Both the position numbers and the translations under genes were made by a program. 64,000 bases of DNA from Alkalihalophilus pseudofirmus (GTDB taxonomy: Bacteria; Bacillota; Bacilli; Bacillales; Bacillaceae_D): assembly GCF_029094545.1 (NCBI RefSeq), contig NZ_CP117835.1, forward strand, positions 2,894,001 to 2,958,000, read 5' to 3'. The notes under the pieces are model-generated. The model saw only the letters and a program-made list of their open reading frames with translations, was not told the DNA's origin and did not search any database. This document shows positions 34,167-43,247 of this stretch, piece by piece. The number at the start of each line of letters is the position of its first letter. The first letter of the stretch is position 1.

Positions 34167-34319
34167 ATGATGAGTTTCAGCTTACGAACAATTAAAAATA
34201 TTAGTATTGAATTTCTTGAAATTCTTTTTGCCCTTGAATATGAAGAAGTTTTTAACTATGATCAGAAAACACAAAAAAGATATACTCTTGCTAATAAACT
34301 TAATCCTTATAAATCGTAA
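34167..34319 (+). CDS. Small protein of unknown function (50 aa)
   Basis: A 50-residue protein starting MMSFSLRTIKN, with an acidic helical middle (EFLEILFALEYEEV) and a basic, Tyr-containing end. AGGAGG lies before two consecutive ATG codons (34167, 34170); either could be used. The stop codon is inside the left arm of a perfect hairpin shared with the convergent lipid kinase gene. It was not recognised. Confidence 0.6.
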   Translation: MMSFSLRTIKNISIEFLEILFALEYEEVFNYDQKTQKRYTLANKLNPYKS

Positions 34320-34340
34320 CGAAAATTCATTTCGTTACGA
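34314..34340. terminator. Perfect hairpin spanning two convergent stop codons
   Basis: An 11-bp stem (34314-34324 with 34330-34340) with a five-base loop. Both convergent stop codons lie in the stem. There is no U-run on either side, so it may stop transcription poorly and act mainly on RNA stability. Confidence 0.55.
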
Positions 34341-35213
34341 TATCACATTTAGTGCCTGCTCTTTTACAGAAATGGTTACTGGAGTTTCTCCAATCATCTC
34401 CCCATCTCCATGAATCATTAATTGCTTTTCAGAAGAGACATGTATAGTCTTTCCTCTATACTCATTGACTCCTTTTTTTCCCAAATGCTTTCCATTAAAT
34501 ACTAAAGGAAATATGCTCAACAATTTCCATTTGGATAAACTATGAACTACACATATATCTAATAACCCATCCTTGCTCGATGCATTAGGGCAAATCTTCA
34601 TCCCTCCGCCATAATATGGATGGTTTGCTATAGCAATAAGCCATACATTTTCAACCTTCATCTCCTCACCATCAATAGTTAATACAACATTCGCCGGTTT
34701 AAAATAATTCAATACTTTTAGCACACTGTAAATATAAGCAGCACTGCCCAGCCATTTTTTAATTTTGATTTCATTAGTAACCTTAGCAACTAAACCGTCA
34801 AAGCCAAGCCCAATGACTGTGAGACAACTCTTTGCCCCCACTGTGATCACATCCATTTTTTCATGATCACTGTTTACTATATGATTGATCTGTTTAATAC
34901 AATCTTTACTTATACCATGGGCTCTTGCGAAATCATTACCCGAACCAGTCGGAATTAGGCTGAATGGGACATCTGTTCCTGCTAATTCATTAATGACGCT
35001 ATGGCTTGTTCCATCACCCCCGACTGCAATCACACACCTCACCTTACCTCGAGCATTCTCAAGAATTGACCTTAACAGTATTATCTCCTCTTTAGAATCC
35101 GTTTTTAATACTTGGTACTCAATTTTATTGTTTATTAAATATTCCTCTACTCTTGTCCAGACCCTTTCCGCTCTACCTTTTCCAGCTTTAGTGTTTACAA
35201 TAAAAACGAACAT
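34335..35213 (-). CDS. Diacylglycerol/lipid kinase family protein
   Basis: The protein has 292 residues. It has the lipid-kinase catalytic motif GGDGT (65-69), then LIPTGSGNDFAR (near 87) and GLLDICVVHSLS, all typical of DagK/YegS/BmrU proteins. It phosphorylates diacylglycerol or a related lipid using ATP. It is divergent from the dehydrogenase gene. Its closeness to a glycolipid glycosyltransferase gene suggests a role in membrane-lipid recycling, but the family also contains enzymes with other lipid substrates. Confidence 0.87.
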   Translation of the reverse strand: MFVFIVNTKAGKGRAERVWTRVEEYLINNKIEYQVLKTDSKEEIILLRSILENARGKVRCVIAVGGDGTSHSVINELAGTDVPFSLIPTGSGNDFARAHGISKDCIKQINHIVNSDHEKMDVITVGAKSCLTVIGLGFDGLVAKVTNEIKIKKWLGSAAYIYSVLKVLNYFKPANVVLTIDGEEMKVENVWLIAIANHPYYGGGMKICPNASSKDGLLDICVVHSLSKWKLLSIFPLVFNGKHLGKKGVNEYRGKTIHVSSEKQLMIHGDGEMIGETPVTISVKEQALNVIS

Positions 35214-35387
35214 AATAGTTGTACCCCCGTCTATATTTGTGCCTTTTGTCTTAATTCCTCATCTATCAACGGATCCCTTTAATAGGATCACTATTTTGTG
35301 CCCAATTCATTCATTTTTTTGGTAACTATATACATATCTAGGCAGAAAATGCACATATTAAAAAAAAGTTCAGAAAGGGTCGATCTA

Positions 35388-36629
35388 ATGAACGCATTGC
35401 AATTTGATTTCACCATTCCTAGATATCTTCTCTCAAAGACCATAGGCAGATTTATACCAACCGTTTTTTGGAACAATCACATCTCTTGTTTACAGTGGAG
35501 GAAAATTCATGAACCAACCTTACCAAATGAAGATTGGGTTAAGGTAAAGGTCAAATATGGGGGGATCTGTGGTAGTGATATGAACCTTTTATATTTACAT
35601 GATAGTCCCTCTACTTCACCTTTTGTATCTTTTCCTTTCACAATCGGACATGAAGCAGTAGGACAAATAGATGAAGTAGGCTCAAACGTGGATAGACTTT
35701 CTAAAGGTCAACGAGTTGTGATTAATCCTGTCTTATCTTGTGAAAGCCGGGATATGGAACCTTGTCCTGCTTGCATGCGAGGTGATCAAAGCCTCTGCAT
35801 TAACAAGAATAAAGGATCCATTCAACCAGGCTTGCTTATCGGCGCCTGCCACAATACGGGTGGTAGCTGGGGACAATATTTAGTAGCACATAAAAGTCAA
35901 ATTAAACCTTTGCCTGATGAGGTCGATGATTTAAACGGTGTATTAGTAGAGCCATTTAGCTGTGCCTTGCATGCCGTTCTTAGAAACCCACCTTCACCAA
36001 ACGATAATGTATTAATTATTGGTGGCGGACTGATAGGCTTATCCGTTTTAGTCGCGCTGCGTGCTCTTGATATAACGTGTTCTATCACAATGCTTGTGAA
36101 GTATTCATTTCAAGGGGAAGCTGCTAAGTCCTACGGGGCAGACCATATTGTTTATTTGGACAAGTCTTACGTAGGGGAAACTGCACGTGTTTTAAATGCC
36201 GAAGTCTTAAGGCCAGTTATTGGCGATGAAGTCATACAAGGCGGGGCAGATATTGTATATGAATGTGTAGGTAAAGATAAAAGCATTAAAGATTCTTTAC
36301 GATTTACTAATAGCGGCGGGAAAGTGGTATTACTAGGACTAGCAAGTGTCATGGAAAAAATTGACTGGACTGCCGTTTGGTTAAATGAACTAACGATTAA
36401 AGGATGCTTTGCTTACAGCTTTAACGAGTTTGAAGGTGAAAATATAGACACAATGGATATTGCCATTGAACTTATGAAGCGAGGGAAAGTCGACCTCTCT
36501 CCCCTCATTACTCATCGGTTTTCCTTAGCAGACTATAAACTTGCATTTCAAACTATATCGAAAAAGCAAAAAAAAGATGTCTTAAAAGTTATTTTTGACC
36601 ATGATAAGACAGTAGGAGGAAGCGCATGA
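35388..36629 (+). CDS. Zinc-dependent alcohol/polyol dehydrogenase
   Basis: The protein has 413 residues from ATG 35388, which has GAAAGGGT upstream. It is a medium-chain dehydrogenase: catalytic Cys in GGICGSDMNLL (near 64), GHEAVGQIDEVG (near 90), a structural zinc loop CESRDMEPCPACMRGDQSLC and the Rossmann GGGLIGLSV (near 207). The substrate is probably a sugar alcohol or similar. It ends four bases into the next gene (ATGA overlap) that encodes a class II aldolase, so the two enzymes probably act on one pathway. Confidence 0.87.
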   Translation: MNALQFDFTIPRYLLSKTIGRFIPTVFWNNHISCLQWRKIHEPTLPNEDWVKVKVKYGGICGSDMNLLYLHDSPSTSPFVSFPFTIGHEAVGQIDEVGSNVDRLSKGQRVVINPVLSCESRDMEPCPACMRGDQSLCINKNKGSIQPGLLIGACHNTGGSWGQYLVAHKSQIKPLPDEVDDLNGVLVEPFSCALHAVLRNPPSPNDNVLIIGGGLIGLSVLVALRALDITCSITMLVKYSFQGEAAKSYGADHIVYLDKSYVGETARVLNAEVLRPVIGDEVIQGGADIVYECVGKDKSIKDSLRFTNSGGKVVLLGLASVMEKIDWTAVWLNELTIKGCFAYSFNEFEGENIDTMDIAIELMKRGKVDLSPLITHRFSLADYKLAFQTISKKQKKDVLKVIFDHDKTVGGSA

Positions 36630-37717
36630 CTAACTTTACTTTCAGTTCCCAACCACCAACTTCAACACTAGATTGGTTATCCTCTGGTCTCACTTCAACT
36701 TTTATTAAAAATGGCTTTAACCAGACAAATCAATCTGATCCACACACAAACCTTGTTTTTCATTTTATCGATGAAGACAATCCAAAACCTTACCGAAGAA
36801 AAGCACAAGCTACATTTGTTGTTGCTATATTAGAAAGCAATGGAGCACCTTATGATATTTTTAAAGAAGTGTATCCCTTTCTTATACGTTCGTTAGCTAA
36901 TCACCTCGTTTATGTAAATCATAAGAATGATCAAGTTAATATTCATTTTCTCACTCCTGAGCAGGGTTGTTATTCTATTCAACATAATAAAGGGGAAGAT
37001 GATCACACATTTTTTATGAAGGTCTTTCAACGCCTGCAGCCATTATCAACCTCTCGTTTAGTCATTAATAATCAATTTTCTGAAGACTTGCCAGCTGCTA
37101 AATGGGAAGGAGATCAAGTTACGGTTGAACTTAGTGCTTCGGGGAAAAAATTAGACATGATGGATTTATTGCCAGCCCCATTTCCTCTTGACCATTATTT
37201 AAGTGATAGAGATATGCGTCATTTAAATAAACTTTATGGAATTGGCGGATTAAGTTACGGAAATTTAAGTGCACGCTCTAATGAAGATCATTTCTGGATG
37301 AGTGCGAGCGGAATTGATAAATCAAATATGAATGAAGTAGGTAGAGATATCCTTTATATAAAAGGGTATAACGAGGAATCCAATCAAATGGAGGTTAGTA
37401 TTCCTCCGAATATTAAACCTAAAAGAGCATCAGTGGATGCCATTGAACATTGGATGATTTATAAAGAACATCCTGATGTTGGAGCCATTGTGCATATTCA
37501 CGCATGGATGGATGGTATAAAGGCAACAGAAATTAATTACCCATGCGGTACACTGGAATTAGCAGAAACAGTTGCGCAATTAGTAAGAGAATCTGAAAAT
37601 CCCAATGAAACCATCATCGGCCTAAAAAACCATGGTTTAACCATCACCGGACCATCTCTTGAAAATATCTTTGAACGCATAGAAGGTAAAATTCAACGTC
37701 AAATTCCTATGAATTAG
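36626..37717 (+). CDS. Class II aldolase/adducin-domain protein with N-terminal extension
   Basis: The protein has 363 residues. The last 180 form a class II aldolase domain: LSYGNLSARS (near 211), SASGIDKS, a metal site with two His in IVHIHAW (near 290) and GLKNHGLTITG (near 332). The first 170 residues have no recognised domain. Typical class II aldolases are 200-250 residues, so the extension is unusual. It would cleave a phosphorylated sugar (or act as a dehydratase/epimerase) in tandem with the dehydrogenase before it. The start overlaps that gene. Confidence 0.8.
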   Translation: MTNFTFSSQPPTSTLDWLSSGLTSTFIKNGFNQTNQSDPHTNLVFHFIDEDNPKPYRRKAQATFVVAILESNGAPYDIFKEVYPFLIRSLANHLVYVNHKNDQVNIHFLTPEQGCYSIQHNKGEDDHTFFMKVFQRLQPLSTSRLVINNQFSEDLPAAKWEGDQVTVELSASGKKLDMMDLLPAPFPLDHYLSDRDMRHLNKLYGIGGLSYGNLSARSNEDHFWMSASGIDKSNMNEVGRDILYIKGYNEESNQMEVSIPPNIKPKRASVDAIEHWMIYKEHPDVGAIVHIHAWMDGIKATEINYPCGTLELAETVAQLVRESENPNETIIGLKNHGLTITGPSLENIFERIEGKIQRQIPMN

Positions 37718-37730
37718 TATAAATACACAT

Positions 37731-37768
37731 AAAAATAAACTGCTTCTTAATCGAGGCAGTTTATTTCC
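37731..37768. terminator. Bidirectional terminator, aldolase / glycosyltransferase
   Basis: An 11-bp perfect stem (37733-37743 with 37756-37766) with a 12-base loop, between convergent genes. Confidence 0.8.
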
Positions 37769-38904
37769 TATGAAGGTTGCAGACGATCACTGTTTACTCC
37801 TTTAGTATCTTGTAAATGTTCAATTTTCCTTGCAATTTGCTTTGCAGCATCAGGCTTCTTTGATCTTTTTGCGTTTTGTACAAGGGTATTATAATGCGTA
37901 TCATTAAAAAGAATATGTTCAAGTAACAATGTTACTTCAGATAATTGATCAGCTTTTACAGCAGCACCTAAACCGGACAATAACGTCGCATTATTTTCTT
38001 CATGTCCTGGAACCGGATTATAAATTAACATAGGCGTTTCACAAGCAAGGGCTTCTGACATAGTTAAGCCGCCAGCTTTCGATAATACAACATCACTTGC
38101 ACGTAAATAATCTAAAAATATTTCTGTGAATTCGATAACTTTGATAGAATGTGTACTTTGCACTTTTTGTAATTGCTTTGCTACTTTTTGATTTATTCCG
38201 GTCATACATAGGACCTGGAGAGGCTCTTTTATTTCTTCTAATGAACGAATAATTTCACTGTATTTACCTAATCCTAATCCTCCCCCAGTAATAAGGATGG
38301 TTTTTGTATAAGGCTCTAAGCCAAGTTCCTCCCTCATTTGAGTTCTTGGTGTTAAAGGTTCTGGAATGGCTTTTATAGGTATCCCTGTAAAATGAATTTG
38401 TTCTAGGGGAATATTATGTTCAGCAGCGAATTCAACATGATAAGGTGAACCAGTGAAATAAGCGTCTACTTCAGGCCTCACATACCCCGGATGCAAATCA
38501 AAATCAGTAATAATTGTATATAAAGGAATATCTAAACACCTTTTCTTCTTTATAATGGAGAGAAAAGATGTGACAAAAGGGTTGGTGGAAATCATTATGG
38601 ATGTATTTTGATTTGTAATAATCGCATTCAATCTTCCACAAAATAAAGATGCTAATTTATCTACTAATAAATACCAAGAATGTTCAGCACCATATTTATA
38701 AAGACTTCCCCATAGAGTAGGTGCTCTTTTAATCATATTTAAGTAAACTGTGACAAACGATTTGTGAAGGATTGGATGTATAGCATGAAAAGTATCCACA
38801 ATGTCTACACTTCTACCCTCCTCTTCTAACTGCGCTTTTAATGCTTTTGATGCTTCATTATGACCATGCCCGATTGAAGCTGAAAAAATGGTTATATGGC
38901 TCAA
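37768..38904 (-). CDS. MGDG-synthase/UgtP-type glycosyltransferase
   Basis: The protein has 378 residues. The N-terminal acceptor half starts with ITIFSASIGHGHNEAS, typical of monogalactosyldiacylglycerol synthases and UgtP; the C-terminal GT-B half carries ILITGGGLGLGK (near 203) and the donor site SKAGGLTMSEALACETPMLI (near 275). It likely moves a sugar from UDP-sugar to diacylglycerol at the membrane. Similarity is to the UgtP family but it is not necessarily the main UgtP. A lipid kinase is encoded 2.6 kb away. AGGAGGGATATT precedes the ATG. Confidence 0.85.
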   Translation of the reverse strand: MSHITIFSASIGHGHNEASKALKAQLEEEGRSVDIVDTFHAIHPILHKSFVTVYLNMIKRAPTLWGSLYKYGAEHSWYLLVDKLASLFCGRLNAIITNQNTSIMISTNPFVTSFLSIIKKKRCLDIPLYTIITDFDLHPGYVRPEVDAYFTGSPYHVEFAAEHNIPLEQIHFTGIPIKAIPEPLTPRTQMREELGLEPYTKTILITGGGLGLGKYSEIIRSLEEIKEPLQVLCMTGINQKVAKQLQKVQSTHSIKVIEFTEIFLDYLRASDVVLSKAGGLTMSEALACETPMLIYNPVPGHEENNATLLSGLGAAVKADQLSEVTLLLEHILFNDTHYNTLVQNAKRSKKPDAAKQIARKIEHLQDTKGVNSDRLQPS

Positions 38905-39077
38905 TGGTAATATCCCTCCTCTAACCTTCTAAAAACTAAGCAGGTAACCATATTATTTCCTTAAATGAGTAAAGGATACTATTCAAATTAATTAGCAAGA
39001 CAGATAACGCTGACTAGGATTTTCCGTAACAATTTGTTATGATTTTCTTATTACATTACATACATAACAATAATTAG

Positions 39078-40091
<1,014 letters not shown>

Positions 40092-40212
40092 TCTAGCGGA
40101 TGAATTTAAATAAGCATATAAGGCAAATGAGGATCACAAAAAAACAACTCCTATATCAGTTGTTGCTTATCGCTCCAATCAATCTAGATATAAGCAAAAA
40201 AAGTTTGATTGC

Positions 40213-40252
40213 ACAAAAAAGCTGCACTCTCCTTTAAGGCTGGGTGCAGCTT
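40213..40252. terminator. Terminator between trpS and the small membrane gene
   Basis: A 9-bp stem AAGCTGCAC/GTGCAGCTT (40219-40227, 40244-40252). On the minus strand it is followed by T6. A weaker hairpin at 40143-40164 may also serve trpS. Confidence 0.7.
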
Positions 40253-40271
40253 CATTTTAATTCAACACTTT

Positions 40272-40394
40272 TTAATATCCGTGGTTTTTCTTCCATACTT
40301 TCCCTACAAAGAAAGAAAGACCTAAAGTTCCCACTAGTAAAACGACCGTAAGGATCTGCATAATTAAATATGCAAAGTTGTCCATTGTCTCCAC
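40272..40394 (-). CDS. Small membrane protein (40 aa)
   Basis: A 40-residue single-span protein: a short polar N-terminus, a hydrophobic segment (about 8-32) and a basic tail (KVWKKNHGY). GGGAGGGG lies six bases before GTG 40394; an in-frame ATG at 40385 is a less well-placed alternative. It is followed by a clear terminator on its strand. It matches no family I can name. Confidence 0.55.
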   Translation of the reverse strand: METMDNFAYLIMQILTVVLLVGTLGLSFFVGKVWKKNHGY

Positions 40395-40566
40395 ACGTTT
40401 CCCCTCCCTGCTATGCCATAGTCCTTTTTATTATAGGAGAGTTAAAGTAGGTTGTAAATGTTAGAAGCCAATGTTTCACGCGATCCACATATTTAGATCA
40501 AACATAATGAAAACGATTAATTAATGATATGGCCGGATTCATCTTCTATGAGAAATCACCAATGTT

Positions 40567-41313
40567 TTACTTTACACTTTCTCCATGCTCTAGTTCCCAC
40601 AGCTTTTCAAAGAAGGCTTGTCCCTTCACCATTGCTTCACATAAATGATGATGCTGTTTTGACCACCCTGCTTTGACTTCATTATATAATTCATGCCATG
40701 CTTCATCCCTAGTCATCATCTGAATTCTGACATAGTCTCTAGGATTCCATTCCGTGTACCAATAACGTACTTCTGCATCATTCCCTGAGTGATAAAGCTG
40801 ATCTAGCGCCATATATAAAAGCTGTTTCAGCTGACGCTCCTTACGAGTAAGGCCGCGCATATCATCTGGGTCTGGAGATAAGATATGATATTCTTTAGGT
40901 TCATGTTTTTCTTTTAACTCAAATGTCTCAAATTGATTTTGTTCTAGCATTTCATAGACAATTTGATCCTGTCTAGGTGTCAGGCGGCTTTTCCTAATCG
41001 GTGTTTTGTAGCCCATAGTATCAACAGCGATGATGCCAGCACCATCTGTTGCAATAAAACAATAATCCAATTGAATCCGTGACATATTTTTACGTAAATA
41101 ACTTTGCTGGTGTACGGCTTCAAGTAAATCTTCTGGCAGGTCTGACAAATGATTTTCAATATAATCGTATAATTCCTGGCTGACTTTAATCAAAATTGCT
41201 TGATCGAGTACCTCGATTCGGTCATCACTGCGCCATTCAAAAAAATCGCACACGTTATAACCATTCTCTTCCCCTTCAAACCAATTGACCCATACGTCCC
41301 TGATATGGACCAT
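40567..41313 (-). CDS. yjbA: YjbA family protein (DUF3603)
   Basis: The protein has 248 residues, rich in acidic residues and aromatic amino acids ([21 protein letters not shown] read in two parts near the start). Length, sequence style and position beside trpS identify the UPF0736/DUF3603 family of B. subtilis YjbA. It is soluble, function unknown. The start ATG is preceded by GGGGGGC/GGGGCT on the minus strand. Confidence 0.85.
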   Translation of the reverse strand: MVHIRDVWVNWFEGEENGYNVCDFFEWRSDDRIEVLDQAILIKVSQELYDYIENHLSDLPEDLLEAVHQQSYLRKNMSRIQLDYCFIATDGAGIIAVDTMGYKTPIRKSRLTPRQDQIVYEMLEQNQFETFELKEKHEPKEYHILSPDPDDMRGLTRKERQLKQLLYMALDQLYHSGNDAEVRYWYTEWNPRDYVRIQMMTRDEAWHELYNEVKAGWSKQHHHLCEAMVKGQAFFEKLWELEHGESVK

Positions 41314-41441
41314 ATAAAGCCCCCCTTACTGATTGCGATTTGTATCCACAGTATAGGCAAGCTTTGAGAATTTTAAACACTTTCCTCGATACATTTAATA
41401 GATAGCTGACCCTCTTGCTCAGTCGAAATTATTATACCGGC

Positions 41442-41648
41442 TTACTTTCTGCGATCTGGAATAGCCAGTGATCCAATGACCATTATTACTCCAAGAATAA
41501 ACAAATAGAACTCAACTCTAGTTGTAATAAAACGCATATAATAGGAGAATTCATAGCCTAAAGTAAGTAAATTCAAATAGGCAAGTAAACTTATTCCTCC
41601 TGCAACCGAAAATCCAAATCCAACAAACATAATGAAAATTCTAACCAT
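41442..41648 (-). CDS. Small membrane protein (68 aa)
   Basis: A 68-residue protein with two hydrophobic segments (about 2-25 and 43-60) and a charged C-terminus (IPDRRK). The start is uncertain: ATG 41648 has only GGTGA very close, and TTG 41663 is possible. It lies between yjbA and yjaZ on the same strand and could be in an operon with them. Not recognised. Confidence 0.6.
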   Translation of the reverse strand: MVRIFIMFVGFGFSVAGGISLLAYLNLLTLGYEFSYYMRFITTRVEFYLFILGVIMVIGSLAIPDRRK

Positions 41649-41707
41649 ACTCACCACTGCCAATCCACTTAGTATAATAATAAATTACAAACATGTACCG
41701 CCCTCCT

Positions 41708-42553
41708 TCACTTTAGAAACCCTGATGCCGACAGCCAATCTTCAGCTGGTATTTCAGTCACTGTTTTTATCGAACGTTCATTAAACGTTTTGTACGCCTG
41801 CTCTACGATTAGATATCCACAACGATACCCAAGCCACCTCGGTACATGATAAGGTCCGCCTCCATATAAGAGAGTGTGATGGTCCTTTCTGCCTCTTGTG
41901 AACAAATGGGGTTCGAGCCATTCTTTAAATACCCTTTTCATCTGCTTCAAAGAAAGTTCTTTCGTCCAAACCGCTGTGTAATCCCTTCCCACTTCCTGAC
42001 TTACAGCTAACTCTGCTAACCCTTCCATGATCATTGATTCTAAGAAAGTAATCGACTCTTCCGTTTCTTCGGTTACAGAGAGTCTGAATATATGATGATA
42101 TTCATGCGTAATAATGGCTTTTAATTCTGAATTTGATAACCCGTTTGTTAAAAATAGAAAGATAAAACGATCTATGGTTAGTCCATTTTTCCCGCCAAGA
42201 GATTGAATAGAAGCTTGATCTTTACTAGCAGGAAAAATATACACCCCAGCATCATGAGCTGACCACTTTTGTTTTAATTGTTGATAATGGGTGGATATCA
42301 CTTTCCAATAATTGCGTTCGAGCATTTCATTGATGTCTTGATGACTATCTTCCTCTGGCAAAATAAGACCTGATTGAATGAAATGTTGTTGTAATTTATT
42401 TGTATCTGGCAGAGAGTCACTCACCTTCTCTAATGGAGAGATGAGCATTTTTTGATGCCATGCAATCTTTTGCATAAGGTTGGATTTCTTTTTCCATTCA
42501 GCCAAGTAAAGAGTTAACCACTTGTCCGTTCTTACAATACCAATCCTTATCAC
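41708..42553 (-). CDS. yjaZ: DUF2268 zinc-protease-like protein (YjaZ)
   Basis: The protein has 281 residues. The HExxH metalloprotease motif is present as H150-E-Y-H-H154 in IITHEYHHIFRL, with a downstream Glu in EGLAELAVSQE (near 179). These features define the YjaZ/DUF2268 family, in which protease activity is predicted. There is no signal peptide, so it acts inside the cell. The start (GTG 42553) is tentative because its ribosome-binding site is poorly spaced. B. subtilis yjaZ is also close to yjbA. Confidence 0.85.
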   Translation of the reverse strand: MIRIGIVRTDKWLTLYLAEWKKKSNLMQKIAWHQKMLISPLEKVSDSLPDTNKLQQHFIQSGLILPEEDSHQDINEMLERNYWKVISTHYQQLKQKWSAHDAGVYIFPASKDQASIQSLGGKNGLTIDRFIFLFLTNGLSNSELKAIITHEYHHIFRLSVTEETEESITFLESMIMEGLAELAVSQEVGRDYTAVWTKELSLKQMKRVFKEWLEPHLFTRGRKDHHTLLYGGGPYHVPRWLGYRCGYLIVEQAYKTFNERSIKTVTEIPAEDWLSASGFLK

Positions 42554-42728
42554 TCCCTCTCTTAGTACTACTTTATGATGAGAGAAGCAGAAATGATTCC
42601 GCTTATAGGTAAATTTATTAAGAATTAGTTCTATTTTTTAACTGTGATCACTCTAAACAAGGCATGCACCTAGCAGGCTTTCTTTTCATAAGATGGAGGA
42701 AGAACAGATGGGCATGGAGGTGTAGATA

Positions 42729-42866
42729 ATGTCCGATCAAGAAGAAGCTAAGAGGCTTATATTACTTTTCGTTGTGGTGCTATTGTTTGGCTCGTTTGCT
42801 TTAGGTATTGGCACCGTCGACTCTGATACTGCCTCACCTACAGAAGATGTCATCCTCTTAGGTTAA
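42729..42866 (+). CDS. Small membrane protein (45 aa)
   Basis: A 45-residue protein with one membrane segment (about 10-30, LILLFVVVLLFGSFALGIG) and an acidic C-terminus. GGAGGTG lies about six bases before the ATG. It is followed after 33 bases by another small gene on the same strand. Unknown function. Confidence 0.6.
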   Translation: MSDQEEAKRLILLFVVVLLFGSFALGIGTVDSDTASPTEDVILLG

Positions 42867-42899
42867 CCTTCATACTGGCTAGGATGGGTGGTAAGTGAT

Positions 42900-43196
42900 A
42901 TGAATCAACAGAACGGACCTTACAGCGGCCAAAATGGATCTTTTTATAACAATCAAAAAAACAACCAGCAGAATAAAGATTCTAATGCTCTTACTCCTCA
43001 GCAAATTGCCGTTATTGCCGCATTGGCAACGAATGCCCTCACCGTTCGAGCGGTACTTGTTGATAATGAGCAAAATGTCGAAATTGTTCTTCAAGGGAAT
43101 TTGCGTAAACAAACCCAGTTAGAGAAGATCATTGACAAGGTAAGCGAAATGCCGTTCGGGGATGTGATTGATGCATTTATGAATCGTAAAAAATAA
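42900..43196 (+). CDS. Asn/Gln-rich small protein of unknown function
   Basis: The protein has 98 residues. An Asn/Gln/Gly-rich N-terminal tail (about 1-32) precedes a folded-looking domain (about 33-98; ALTPQQIAVIAALATNAL, VEIVLQGNL, IIDKVSEMPFGDVIDAF). There is no signal or membrane segment. ATG 42900 with GGTGGT eight bases upstream is preferred over GTG 42888. A long hairpin terminator follows. The N-terminal composition resembles spore or adhesive proteins, but this is a weak hint. Confidence 0.65.
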   Translation: MNQQNGPYSGQNGSFYNNQKNNQQNKDSNALTPQQIAVIAALATNALTVRAVLVDNEQNVEIVLQGNLRKQTQLEKIIDKVSEMPFGDVIDAFMNRKK

Positions 43197-43234
43197 AAAG
43201 GATGCGGCATACGATACGTAGCTGCATCCTTTTT
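43196..43234. terminator. Bidirectional terminator, small gene / topB
   Basis: A 10-bp stem (43196-43205 with 43223-43232) with partly paired inner loop, and A- and T-rich flanks. Confidence 0.8.
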
Positions 43235-43247
43235 GAATGAAAAGAGG

